DNA from: an uncultured Lachnospiraceae bacterium
GTDB taxonomy: Bacteria; Bacillota; Clostridia; Lachnospirales; Lachnospiraceae
Reading direction: 5' to 3'
Assembly: GCA_900316805.1 (NCBI GenBank)
Contig: ONEJ01000020.1
Span: forward strand, 1-63,838
Length of the DNA stretch: 63,838 nt
Shown: positions 45,621-53,522 of the stretch, one piece after another
How positions within the stretch are numbered: the stretch's first letter is position 1
Layout of the letters: the number at the start of each line of letters is the position of its first letter
Notes under the pieces: generated by a model
What the model saw: only the letters and a program-made list of their open reading frames with translations
What the model was told of the DNA's origin: nothing
The model's database searches: none
Made by a program: the position numbers and the translations under genes

Positions 45621-46982
45621 TCACTCAAAAATATCATTTAACTGCAGAAGCTTCATCCCGCTCTTTGCTGCGATGATCACGGAATCCCCCTTCCGGTAGA
45701 CAGAATCTCCCGTAGGAATTATCGTGTCGCTGCCGTGGGTGATGCAGGCGATCAGAATGTTTTTCTTCAGCCCGATTTCCCGAAGGGGCTTCTCCAGATA
45801 CCGGGTTTTGGCATCTGCCACAAACTCCAATGCCTCCACCTGACCGTCAGCGATATTATGTAAGGTCACTGCCGCTCCCTGAGTGTTCTGCATGGCCCGC
45901 ACGTAGCGGACGATCTCGTTGCAGCACAATTCCTTGGGGCAGACCACACTTCCTATGTCCAGACTGTCGTGGATGCTGCTCTTCTCCAGATGTCCCACCT
46001 TGGTGATCACCTGGGGAACCTTACAGCTTTCCCCGTAAAGGGACAGGATCATGTTCATCTCATCCATACCGGTCATGGTCACAAAGGCATCACAGTCCTC
46101 AATGCCTTCGCTCTCCAGAAGAAACTGGCTGCTGGCGTCTCCGTTGATCACACAGACTTCCATCGGCAGTTCCCCTGCCAGTTCATGACAACGCTCTCTG
46201 TTCTGTTCGATCAGCTGCACCTGCACCTTGTCTCTCGCCAGCCGCTCTGCCAGATAATAGCCGATTCTTCCGCCGCCGCAGATCATCACACGCTTTGCCT
46301 TTCTAGTGATAATTCCCAGATTCTGCAGCATGTGGGTTAGATTTTCCGAGGTGGCAGTAAAAAATACATGATCCCCCTGCCGGAGAATAAAGTTTCCATC
46401 CGGAATGAAAACCGTTCCCCCACGGCTCACCGCACACACCAGCACCTTGCATTTGACGATCCGCTCCAGATCCATAAGTCTGATGTCGCAAATCCTGCTG
46501 TCCTTGTCCAGACGCAGTTCTACGATCTCCACCCGGCTCTTGGCAAAGGTATCTCTCTGTAAAAATCCCGGGAATTTGATCAGCCGCTCAATCTCCCTGG
46601 CTGCCTGCTTCTCCGGATTCACCATCAGAGACAGGGCGTAAACCTCCCGCATGGTAAAAATCTGTTTCCCATACTCGGGATTACGGATTCTGGCAATGGT
46701 GTTGATATCCGGATTCAGCCCGTGAGCCGTCATACAGCACAGCAGATTGATCTCATCTGTGGAGGTCACCGCAATGAGCAGATCCGCTTTCCGCACATCT
46801 GCCCGTTCTAAAACCGCCATGGAAGCACAGTTTCCCTGCACTCCCATCACGTCAAACCGCTCAATGCTGGAATCTAGCACGCTCTGCTTGGAATCAATGA
46901 GGGTCAAATCATGGCCCTCCGCCGCCAGCTTCTGTGTCAATGTAAGTCCTACCTTGCCGTCTCCGGCAATGATGATTTTCAA
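45621..46982 (-). CDS. trkA: Trk potassium uptake regulatory subunit TrkA
   Basis: A 453-residue cytosolic gating ring subunit that binds NAD(H)/ATP and controls TrkH. It has two RCK_N Rossmann domains (KIIIAGDGKVGLTLTQKL at the start and RVMICGGGRIGYYLAERL near 225), each followed by an RCK_C domain (FLQRDTFAKSRVEIVEL and GQVEALEFVADAKTRYLEKP). It starts with TTG at 46982, eight bases after GGAGG, where homology begins. A promoter with an adjacent palindrome lies upstream, making trkA first in the trkA-trkH-MoxR-DUF58-transglutaminase transcript. Confidence 0.95.
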   Translation of the reverse strand: MKIIIAGDGKVGLTLTQKLAAEGHDLTLIDSKQSVLDSSIERFDVMGVQGNCASMAVLERADVRKADLLIAVTSTDEINLLCCMTAHGLNPDINTIARIRNPEYGKQIFTMREVYALSLMVNPEKQAAREIERLIKFPGFLQRDTFAKSRVEIVELRLDKDSRICDIRLMDLERIVKCKVLVCAVSRGGTVFIPDGNFILRQGDHVFFTATSENLTHMLQNLGIITRKAKRVMICGGGRIGYYLAERLARDKVQVQLIEQNRERCHELAGELPMEVCVINGDASSQFLLESEGIEDCDAFVTMTGMDEMNMILSLYGESCKVPQVITKVGHLEKSSIHDSLDIGSVVCPKELCCNEIVRYVRAMQNTQGAAVTLHNIADGQVEALEFVADAKTRYLEKPLREIGLKKNILIACITHGSDTIIPTGDSVYRKGDSVIIAAKSGMKLLQLNDIFE

Positions 46983-47020
46983 CGCTCTTTCCTCCAAAAA
47001 ACACACAACAATTCATTTAC

Positions 47021-47058
47021 ACTGATATCAGTATAGCGGACTTCTCTTAAAATTACAA
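47021..47058 (-). promoter_or_regulatory. trkA promoter with overlapping ACTGATATCAGT palindrome
   Basis: On the minus strand TTGTAA (47058-47053) and TATACT (47035-47030) are 17 bp apart. The perfect 12-bp palindrome ACTGATATCAGT (47021-47032) overlaps the -10 and the expected start, a repressor-like position. Confidence 0.6.
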
Positions 47059-47139
47059 TCATAGCAGATTAGTTTTTTTACACAGTTCCGTCCATAAATC
47101 CGAAATACATTTTCTGGCTCCATGCATTAAAAATCATTT

Positions 47140-47181
47140 AAAAAAAACAGGCAGGTGACAACGAAAACTGTCACCCACCTG
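47140..47181 (-). terminator. intrinsic terminator after gltD
   Basis: A 13-bp stem (47148-47160 with 47169-47181, one G-U pair) encloses an 8-nt loop and is followed on the minus strand by eight T residues. Confidence 0.9.
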
Positions 47182-47211
47182 ATACACCCATTAAATCATT
47201 CTCTCTAAAGA

Positions 47212-48705
47212 TTACTGTACTGCCAGATAAGAATATCCCATCAAACTCTCATCCACCTCTCTTGCAGCCTCTCTTCCCTCGCGGATTGCCCATACCACCA
47301 GAGACTGTCCTCTGTGCATATCACCTGCTACAAAGACATTCTTGACGTTGGTAGCGTAGCAGCCCTCAGGGGTAGCCACGTTGGTTCTCTGGTTCAATTC
47401 CACGCCGAAGGCCTTGGCGATGTAATCCTCCGTCCCCAGGAAACCTGCCGCGATCAGCACCAGTTCTGCCGGAATCTTCTTCTCGCTGCCGGCAACCTCT
47501 ACCATATTGCGGCGGCCGGTCTTCTCGTCCAGCTTGCTCTCTAAGCTTACAATGGTAAGTCCGTTCAGCTTGCCGTTCTTATCCTTGTGGAATTCCTTCA
47601 CCGTTGTGGTATAGATTCTTGGATCTGCTCCGAAGCAGGCAATTGCCTCCTCCTGGCCGTAGTCGGTCTTGAGCACCTTCGGCCACTCCGGCCACGGGTT
47701 GTTGACCGCCCGCTCCGCAGGTGGGCAGGGCATCATCTCCAGCTGGGTCACAGACTTAGCCCCCTGACGGATAGCCGTTCCCACACAGTCGTTACCTGTA
47801 TCACCGCCTCCGATGATAACCACATTCTTACCTTTGGCAGAAACGAACTTCTTATCCCCAAAATTCGAATCCAGAAAACTCTTGGTGGTACGGGAAAGAT
47901 AATCCACTGCAAAATAGATTCCCTCTGCTTCCCGACCCGGAGCCTTAATATCTCTCGGATTCTTGGCTCCGCAGCACAGTACCACACGGTCATACTGCTT
48001 TAAGAGATCTGCCGCCTTCACATCCACCCCTACATTGCAGCCGGTAATGAATTGTACGCCCTCTTCCTTCATGACGTTGACCTTCCGGTCCACAATCTTC
48101 TTGTCCAGCTTCATATTCGGAATACCATACATGAGAAGTCCGCCTACACGGTCATCTCTCTCATATACCGTAACCTCATGGCCTCTCTGGTTCAACTGGT
48201 CAGCAACCGCCAGTCCGGAAGGACCGGAACCGATGACAGCAACCTTCTTGCCGGTGCGCACCTTCGGGATATTTGGACCCGCATAACCCTCTTTGTAGGC
48301 TTTCTCAATGATGCCGTGCTCGTTGTCACGGACACTGACCGCATCTCCCCAGTGGCCACAGGTGCAGGCCTTCTCACAGAGAGCCGGACAAACCCTTGAG
48401 GTAAACTCCGGGAAATTGTTGGTCTTGTGAAGTCTGTTGTATGCCTGCTGGTAGTTTCCTGTGTACAAAAGGTCATTCCACTCCGGCACCAGATTGTGGA
48501 GCGGGCAGCCGGAAGTCATTCCGGCAATGGTCATACCCGACTGGCAGAAGGGAACACCGCAGTCCATACAGCGGGCTGCCTGCTCTCTCTGCTTATCCTC
48601 TGGAAGAAAGACATGAAACTCATCGTAGTTCTTGATTCGTTCCTTTGGTTCCACCGAACGTGCCTCTGTTCTGTTATATTCCATAAATCCTGTTGGCTTT
48701 CCCAT
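47212..48705 (-). CDS. gltD: glutamate synthase [NADPH] small subunit
   Basis: GltD supplies electrons from NADPH through FAD and Fe-S centres to GltB for glutamate synthesis. The 497-residue protein has N-terminal Fe-S cysteines (CMDCGVPFC, CPALCEKACTCG), an FAD-binding VAVIGSGPSGLAVADQLNQRG, and an NADPH-binding VVIIGGGDTGNDCVGTA, with GCYATNVKNVFVAGDMHRGQ near the end. The start has AGGAGGG and an AT-rich spacer. It follows gltB by 14 bp in one operon and ends at a strong terminator. Confidence 0.97.
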   Translation of the reverse strand: MGKPTGFMEYNRTEARSVEPKERIKNYDEFHVFLPEDKQREQAARCMDCGVPFCQSGMTIAGMTSGCPLHNLVPEWNDLLYTGNYQQAYNRLHKTNNFPEFTSRVCPALCEKACTCGHWGDAVSVRDNEHGIIEKAYKEGYAGPNIPKVRTGKKVAVIGSGPSGLAVADQLNQRGHEVTVYERDDRVGGLLMYGIPNMKLDKKIVDRKVNVMKEEGVQFITGCNVGVDVKAADLLKQYDRVVLCCGAKNPRDIKAPGREAEGIYFAVDYLSRTTKSFLDSNFGDKKFVSAKGKNVVIIGGGDTGNDCVGTAIRQGAKSVTQLEMMPCPPAERAVNNPWPEWPKVLKTDYGQEEAIACFGADPRIYTTTVKEFHKDKNGKLNGLTIVSLESKLDEKTGRRNMVEVAGSEKKIPAELVLIAAGFLGTEDYIAKAFGVELNQRTNVATPEGCYATNVKNVFVAGDMHRGQSLVVWAIREGREAAREVDESLMGYSYLAVQ

Positions 48706-48719
48706 TGTTTCTTCCCTCC

Positions 48720-51700
48720 TTAACCTCTTGTGCTGGCATAAAATGCCTCAATCTGTGCCTGCTCTGCATTTAAGCCCTTCTCCTCCATCTGGACAATGGC
48801 CATCTGCATCCGGTTGTAGTCATACGGAATGACTTTCTTAAACTTGGGCAGGTACTCGCTGAAGTGATCCAGAACCTCCTTACCCTTCTCGGAATTGGTC
48901 AGGGTAACGTGCTCCTTAATCATCTCCTTCAGCTCTAAAACGTCATATTTGTTGGTAACTTCCTCGGTAAATACCATGGACTTGTTGGTCCGCATATAAA
49001 GGTCGTTATCCTCATCCAGCACGTAAGCGATACCGCCGCTCATTCCGGCAGCGAAGTTCTTTCCAGTTTTACCAAGGATCACCACACGGCCACCGGTCAT
49101 GTACTCACAGCCGTGATCGCCCACGCCCTCTACCACTGCCGTTGCACCGGAGTTACGAACACAGAAACGCTCACCGGCCACACCGTTGATAAAGGCTTTT
49201 CCACTGGTGGCACCGTACAATGCCACGTTACCGATAATGATGTTCTCATCCTTCTTGTAACGAACCCCTGCCGGCGGATAAACCACAAGCTTTCCACCGG
49301 AAAGTCCCTTGCCGAAATAGTCGTTGGAATCACCAACCAGCTCCAGGGTAAGTCCCTTCGGGATGAAGGCACCAAAGCTCTGTCCGCCTGCACCGCTGCA
49401 CTTCACGATGAAGGTATCCTCTTCCAAGGTATCATCGTATGCCTTTGTGATCTCAGAACCCAGGATAGTTCCTAACGAACGGTTTACGTTGGTAATCTCT
49501 GTATCGATCATGCGCTTCTGCTTTTTCTCAATAGCCGGCTTCAGCTGCTTATAGAGCACCGTCATATCCTTGGACTTCTCCAGCTCGAAGTTATATACCT
49601 GCTTCGGATCGAAGATCACCTTCTGCTTTGCTCCTTCAAAAGGATTATTCAGGATATTGCTCAGATCCAGCTTTGCTTCTCTAGGAGACAGATCCTCGCG
49701 AACCTTCAGAAGATCGCTGCGGCCTACCAGCTCATCTACAGTACGGCAGCCAAGCTTTGCCATATATTCACGGAGTTCTTCTGCGATAAAGCGCATGAAG
49801 TTCTCTACGTACTCCGGCTTTCCTGCAAAGCGCTTGCGAAGCTCCGGATTCTGGGTTGCAATACCGGCAGGGCAGGTATCCAGGTTACATACACGCATCA
49901 TGACACAGCCCATACATACAAGGGGAGCTGTTGCAAAACCAAACTCCTCTGCACCGAGACATGCAGCGATGGCAACATCACGACCGCTCATAAGCTTACC
50001 GTCGGTCTCGATACGTACTTTATTACGAAGTCCGTTCATGATGAGAGTCTGGTGCGTCTCAGCAAGCCCCAGTTCCCACGGAAGTCCTGCGTTGTGGATA
50101 GAGCTGCTTGGAGCAGCTCCGGTACCACCGTCATATCCGGAAATCAGGACAACCTGTGCACCGGCCTTTGCCACACCGGCAGCGACAGTTCCTACACCGG
50201 CCTCAGATACCAGTTTCACGGAAATTCTCGCATCCCGGTTGGCATTTTTCAAGTCGAAGATCAGCTGCTCCAAGTCCTCGATAGAATAGATATCATGGTG
50301 CGGTGGAGGTGAGATCAGTGACACACCCGGTGTAGAAAGTCTGGTCTTTGCGATCCACGGATAAACCTTCTTGCCCGGAAGGTGTCCACCTTCACCGGGC
50401 TTTGCACCCTGCGCCATCTTGATCTGGATCTCCTGGGCACTGGTTAAGTAGCGGCTGGTAACACCGAATCGTCCACTGGCCACCTGCTTGATGGCTGAGC
50501 AGCGGTTCAATCCGTCGAGACCTACCGTCAGACGATCCTTATCCTCACCACCCTCACCGGTATTGGACTTGCCGTGTAAATGGTTCATGGCGATAGCCAG
50601 TGTCTCATGTGCTTCCTTAGAAATGGAACCATAAGACATGGCACCGGTCTTAAAACGGGTGACGATGGAATCCACGCTCTCTACTTCCTCCAGCTCCACA
50701 CCCTTCTTTGGATATTCAAAATCCATCAGACCACGGAGATTCGTATGCTTCTGCTCCTCATCCACCAGAGCTGTGTACTGCTTGAACATCTCATAATCCC
50801 CCCGCTGGGTGGACTGCTGCAGCATATGGATGGTAGCCGGATTGTACAGATGGGCATCGGCACCGCTTCTCATCTTGTGGCGTCCCTTGCTGTCAAGAGT
50901 CACATCAGTGCCCAGTCCTAACGGATCATAAGCTGCGGAATGCAATGTATTTACATCATCCTCAATATCCTTCAATGTGATACCGCCGATACGGCTGACA
51001 GTATTGGTAAAATACTTGTCAATGACTTCCTTGTCGATACCAAGTGCCTCAAAGATCTTAGAACCCTGGTAGGACTGGATGGTGGAAATACCCATCTTGG
51101 CTGCGATCTTGACGATACCGGAGATGATGGAATGGTTGTAATCATCCACAGCAGCGTAGTAATCCTTGTCCAGCATATGCTCGTCAATGAGCTGCTTGAT
51201 GGTATCCTGTGCCAGATAAGGATTGATGGCACTGGCACCGAAGCCCAGCAGTGTGGCAAAATGATGAACCTCCCGGGGCTCTCCGGATTCCAGAATCATG
51301 GAAAGAGAGGTACGCTTCTTGGTCTTTACCAGATACTGCTGTAGGGCAGATACCGCCAGCAGTGACGGGATTGCCACATGGTTGTCATCCACACCCCGGT
51401 CAGAAAGGATCAGCATGTTGGCACCGTCCCTGTAGGCACGGTCTGCCTCAATATACAGACGATCCACGGCCTTCTCCAGGCTGGTATTCTTATAATAAAT
51501 GATCGGAAGTGTCACCACCTTAAAGCCACCCACCTTCATGTTGCGGATCTTCATCAGGTCCGTATTAGTGAGGATTGGGTTGTTGATACGAAGCACCTTA
51601 CAGTTCTCCGGCTTCTCCTCCAGAAGATTTCCTGCGGAACCGATGTATACGGTAGTAGAGGTGACAACCTCCTCACGGATGGAATCGATTGGCGGGTTGG

Positions 51701-53273
51701 TAACCTGGGCAAAGAGCTGTTTGAAGTAGTTAAACAACGGCTCCCGGTTTCCGGAAAGCGCAGCAAGTGGTGTATCGGTACCCATGGCTGCGGTACCCTC
51801 AATACCGTTCTTTGCCATCGGAAGAATGGCGTCCTTTAAGGACTCGTAAGTATAACCAAAGGCACGCTGCATTCTCTGGCGCTCCTCCTTGGCATACTCC
51901 GGTACACGCTCATTGGGGATCTTCAGATCCTTTAACATCACGATATTACTGTCCAGCCACTCGCCGTAGGGGCGGGCACCTGCGTATTTCTCCTTCAGTT
52001 CGTCGTCATCGATGACACGGCCCTGGATGGTGTCCACCAGAAGCATCTTGCCCGGACGGAGACGATCCTTCTTCACAATTTTGGTAGGATCAATGTCCAG
52101 CACACCTACCTCGGAAGAAAGAACCAGGTAATCGTCATCGGTAATATAGTAACGGGAAGGACGAAGTCCGTTACGGTCAAGGACTGCACCCATCAGATCT
52201 CCATCGGAGAAAAGGATGGAAGCCGGTCCGTCCCATGGCTCCATCATGGTTGCATAATACTGGTAAAAGTCTTTCTTCTTCTGGCTCATAACCCCATTGT
52301 TGGCCCATGGCTCAGGGATCATAACCATAACCGCAAGAGGAAGCTCCATGCCACTCATCACAAGGAACTCTAAGGTGTTATCCAGCATGGCTGAGTCGGA
52401 TCCTTCGGTATTGACCACCGGAAGCACCTTGGTGAACTCATCCCTAAGCTTGCCGGAAACCATGGTCTCCTCTCTGGCCAGCATCTTGTCCGCATTACCG
52501 CGAATGGTGTTGATCTCACCATTATGTACGATAATACGGTTCGGATGTGCTCTCTCCCAGCTGGGGTTCGTGTTGGTGGAGAATCTGGAGTGAACCGTTG
52601 CGATGGCTGACTCGTAATCCGGATCCTGCAGATCGGAGAAGAACTGACGCAGCTGCTCCACCAAAAACATACCCTTATATACGATGGTTCTGCTGGACAA
52701 AGAAGCTACATAGCTGTCATCGTTGGACTGCTCAAATACACGGCGCACCACGTAAAGTTTCCGGTCAAAATCGATTCCCTTCTCAACATCTGCCGGTCTT
52801 TTGATAAAGGCCTGCATAATGCATGGCATACAGTTTCTTGCCTTGTCGGAAAGCTTGTCCGGGTGAATCGGAACTTCTCTCCAGCCTAAGAACTTCAGGT
52901 TCTCCTTCTCAACGATTACCTCGAACATCTTCTTGGCCTGATTTTTCTTCAGCTCATCCTGCGGGAAGAAAAACATACCAATTCCGTAATCTCTCTCCCC
53001 TCCCAGCTCGATACCCAAAGGCTTTACTGCCTTCTTGAAAAACTTATGGGAAATCTGAAGAAGAATACCGACACCGTCGCCGGTCTTACCGTCTGCATCC
53101 TTGCCGGCTCTGTGCTTTAAGTTCTCAACGATCTTAAGTGCATTCTCAACAGTCTGGTGTGTCTTGATACCTTTGATATTGACAACCGCTCCGATACCAC
53201 AGTTATCGTGTTCGAAACGAGGATCATATAACCCTTGCGCTGTCATTGTACTTTCGTTCAACTGCTCTTTCAT
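48720..53273 (-). CDS. gltB: glutamate synthase large subunit
   Basis: GltB moves the amide of glutamine to 2-oxoglutarate. The 1517-residue protein starts with a short propeptide ending at HDN, so that Cys25 (NCGIGAVV) is the expected N-terminal nucleophile of the class II amidotransferase. The central domain follows, then the FMN synthase domain (GAMSYGSISKEAHETLA, GEGGHLPGKKVYPW, ISGYDGGTGAAP), the 3Fe-4S cysteines (CMGCVMMRVCNLDTCPAG) and the C-terminal GXGXG beta-helix (GVGDHGCEYMTGGRVVILG). I start at the ATG at 53273, after AAAGGACAGACCT; the upstream frame covers promoter DNA. Confidence 0.97.
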   Translation of the reverse strand: MKEQLNESTMTAQGLYDPRFEHDNCGIGAVVNIKGIKTHQTVENALKIVENLKHRAGKDADGKTGDGVGILLQISHKFFKKAVKPLGIELGGERDYGIGMFFFPQDELKKNQAKKMFEVIVEKENLKFLGWREVPIHPDKLSDKARNCMPCIMQAFIKRPADVEKGIDFDRKLYVVRRVFEQSNDDSYVASLSSRTIVYKGMFLVEQLRQFFSDLQDPDYESAIATVHSRFSTNTNPSWERAHPNRIIVHNGEINTIRGNADKMLAREETMVSGKLRDEFTKVLPVVNTEGSDSAMLDNTLEFLVMSGMELPLAVMVMIPEPWANNGVMSQKKKDFYQYYATMMEPWDGPASILFSDGDLMGAVLDRNGLRPSRYYITDDDYLVLSSEVGVLDIDPTKIVKKDRLRPGKMLLVDTIQGRVIDDDELKEKYAGARPYGEWLDSNIVMLKDLKIPNERVPEYAKEERQRMQRAFGYTYESLKDAILPMAKNGIEGTAAMGTDTPLAALSGNREPLFNYFKQLFAQVTNPPIDSIREEVVTSTTVYIGSAGNLLEEKPENCKVLRINNPILTNTDLMKIRNMKVGGFKVVTLPIIYYKNTSLEKAVDRLYIEADRAYRDGANMLILSDRGVDDNHVAIPSLLAVSALQQYLVKTKKRTSLSMILESGEPREVHHFATLLGFGASAINPYLAQDTIKQLIDEHMLDKDYYAAVDDYNHSIISGIVKIAAKMGISTIQSYQGSKIFEALGIDKEVIDKYFTNTVSRIGGITLKDIEDDVNTLHSAAYDPLGLGTDVTLDSKGRHKMRSGADAHLYNPATIHMLQQSTQRGDYEMFKQYTALVDEEQKHTNLRGLMDFEYPKKGVELEEVESVDSIVTRFKTGAMSYGSISKEAHETLAIAMNHLHGKSNTGEGGEDKDRLTVGLDGLNRCSAIKQVASGRFGVTSRYLTSAQEIQIKMAQGAKPGEGGHLPGKKVYPWIAKTRLSTPGVSLISPPPHHDIYSIEDLEQLIFDLKNANRDARISVKLVSEAGVGTVAAGVAKAGAQVVLISGYDGGTGAAPSSSIHNAGLPWELGLAETHQTLIMNGLRNKVRIETDGKLMSGRDVAIAACLGAEEFGFATAPLVCMGCVMMRVCNLDTCPAGIATQNPELRKRFAGKPEYVENFMRFIAEELREYMAKLGCRTVDELVGRSDLLKVREDLSPREAKLDLSNILNNPFEGAKQKVIFDPKQVYNFELEKSKDMTVLYKQLKPAIEKKQKRMIDTEITNVNRSLGTILGSEITKAYDDTLEEDTFIVKCSGAGGQSFGAFIPKGLTLELVGDSNDYFGKGLSGGKLVVYPPAGVRYKKDENIIIGNVALYGATSGKAFINGVAGERFCVRNSGATAVVEGVGDHGCEYMTGGRVVILGKTGKNFAAGMSGGIAYVLDEDNDLYMRTNKSMVFTEEVTNKYDVLELKEMIKEHVTLTNSEKGKEVLDHFSEYLPKFKKVIPYDYNRMQMAIVQMEEKGLNAEQAQIEAFYASTRG

Positions 53274-53301
53274 AGGTCTGTCCTTTCTACGTGCTTTACT
53301 C

Positions 53302-53372
53302 TTATCTGATAACAATTTTACTACCATTTCATAACCCTTGTAAACTACTTTTTTCGTCAAGTTATCTGATAA
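53302..53372 (-). promoter_or_regulatory. gltB promoter region with two TTATCTGATAA sites 60 bp apart
   Basis: TTATCTGATAA, a palindrome around a central base, occurs at 53302-53312 and 53362-53372, exactly 60 bp apart. Between them the minus strand has TTTACA and TAAAAT separated by 18 bp, a plausible promoter. The sites would flank it, as operators for a DNA-looping or LysR-like regulator might. Which regulator is involved is unknown. Confidence 0.5.
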
Positions 53373-53455
53373 TATGACTTTATTATCATTTTACACCATT
53401 TGTGTATTCAATTTATTTTAAATTTTGTTGTTTCTTATCTTATAGAAACAATTTA

Positions 53456-53497
53456 AAGGCTGTACAAGTGAAAACTTTTTTCAAATGTACAGCCCTT
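53456..53497 (-). terminator. hairpin after the EAL-domain gene
   Basis: AAGGCTGTACA (53456-53466) pairs with TGTACAGCCCTT (53486-53497), and inside TGAAAA pairs with TTTTCA. The interior interruptions are symmetric. It lies 25 bp past the gene stop; the U-run is weak (TTAAATTGTTT). Confidence 0.6.
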
Positions 53498-53522
53498 ACA
53501 ACCGTAGATTATTTAATTATTC

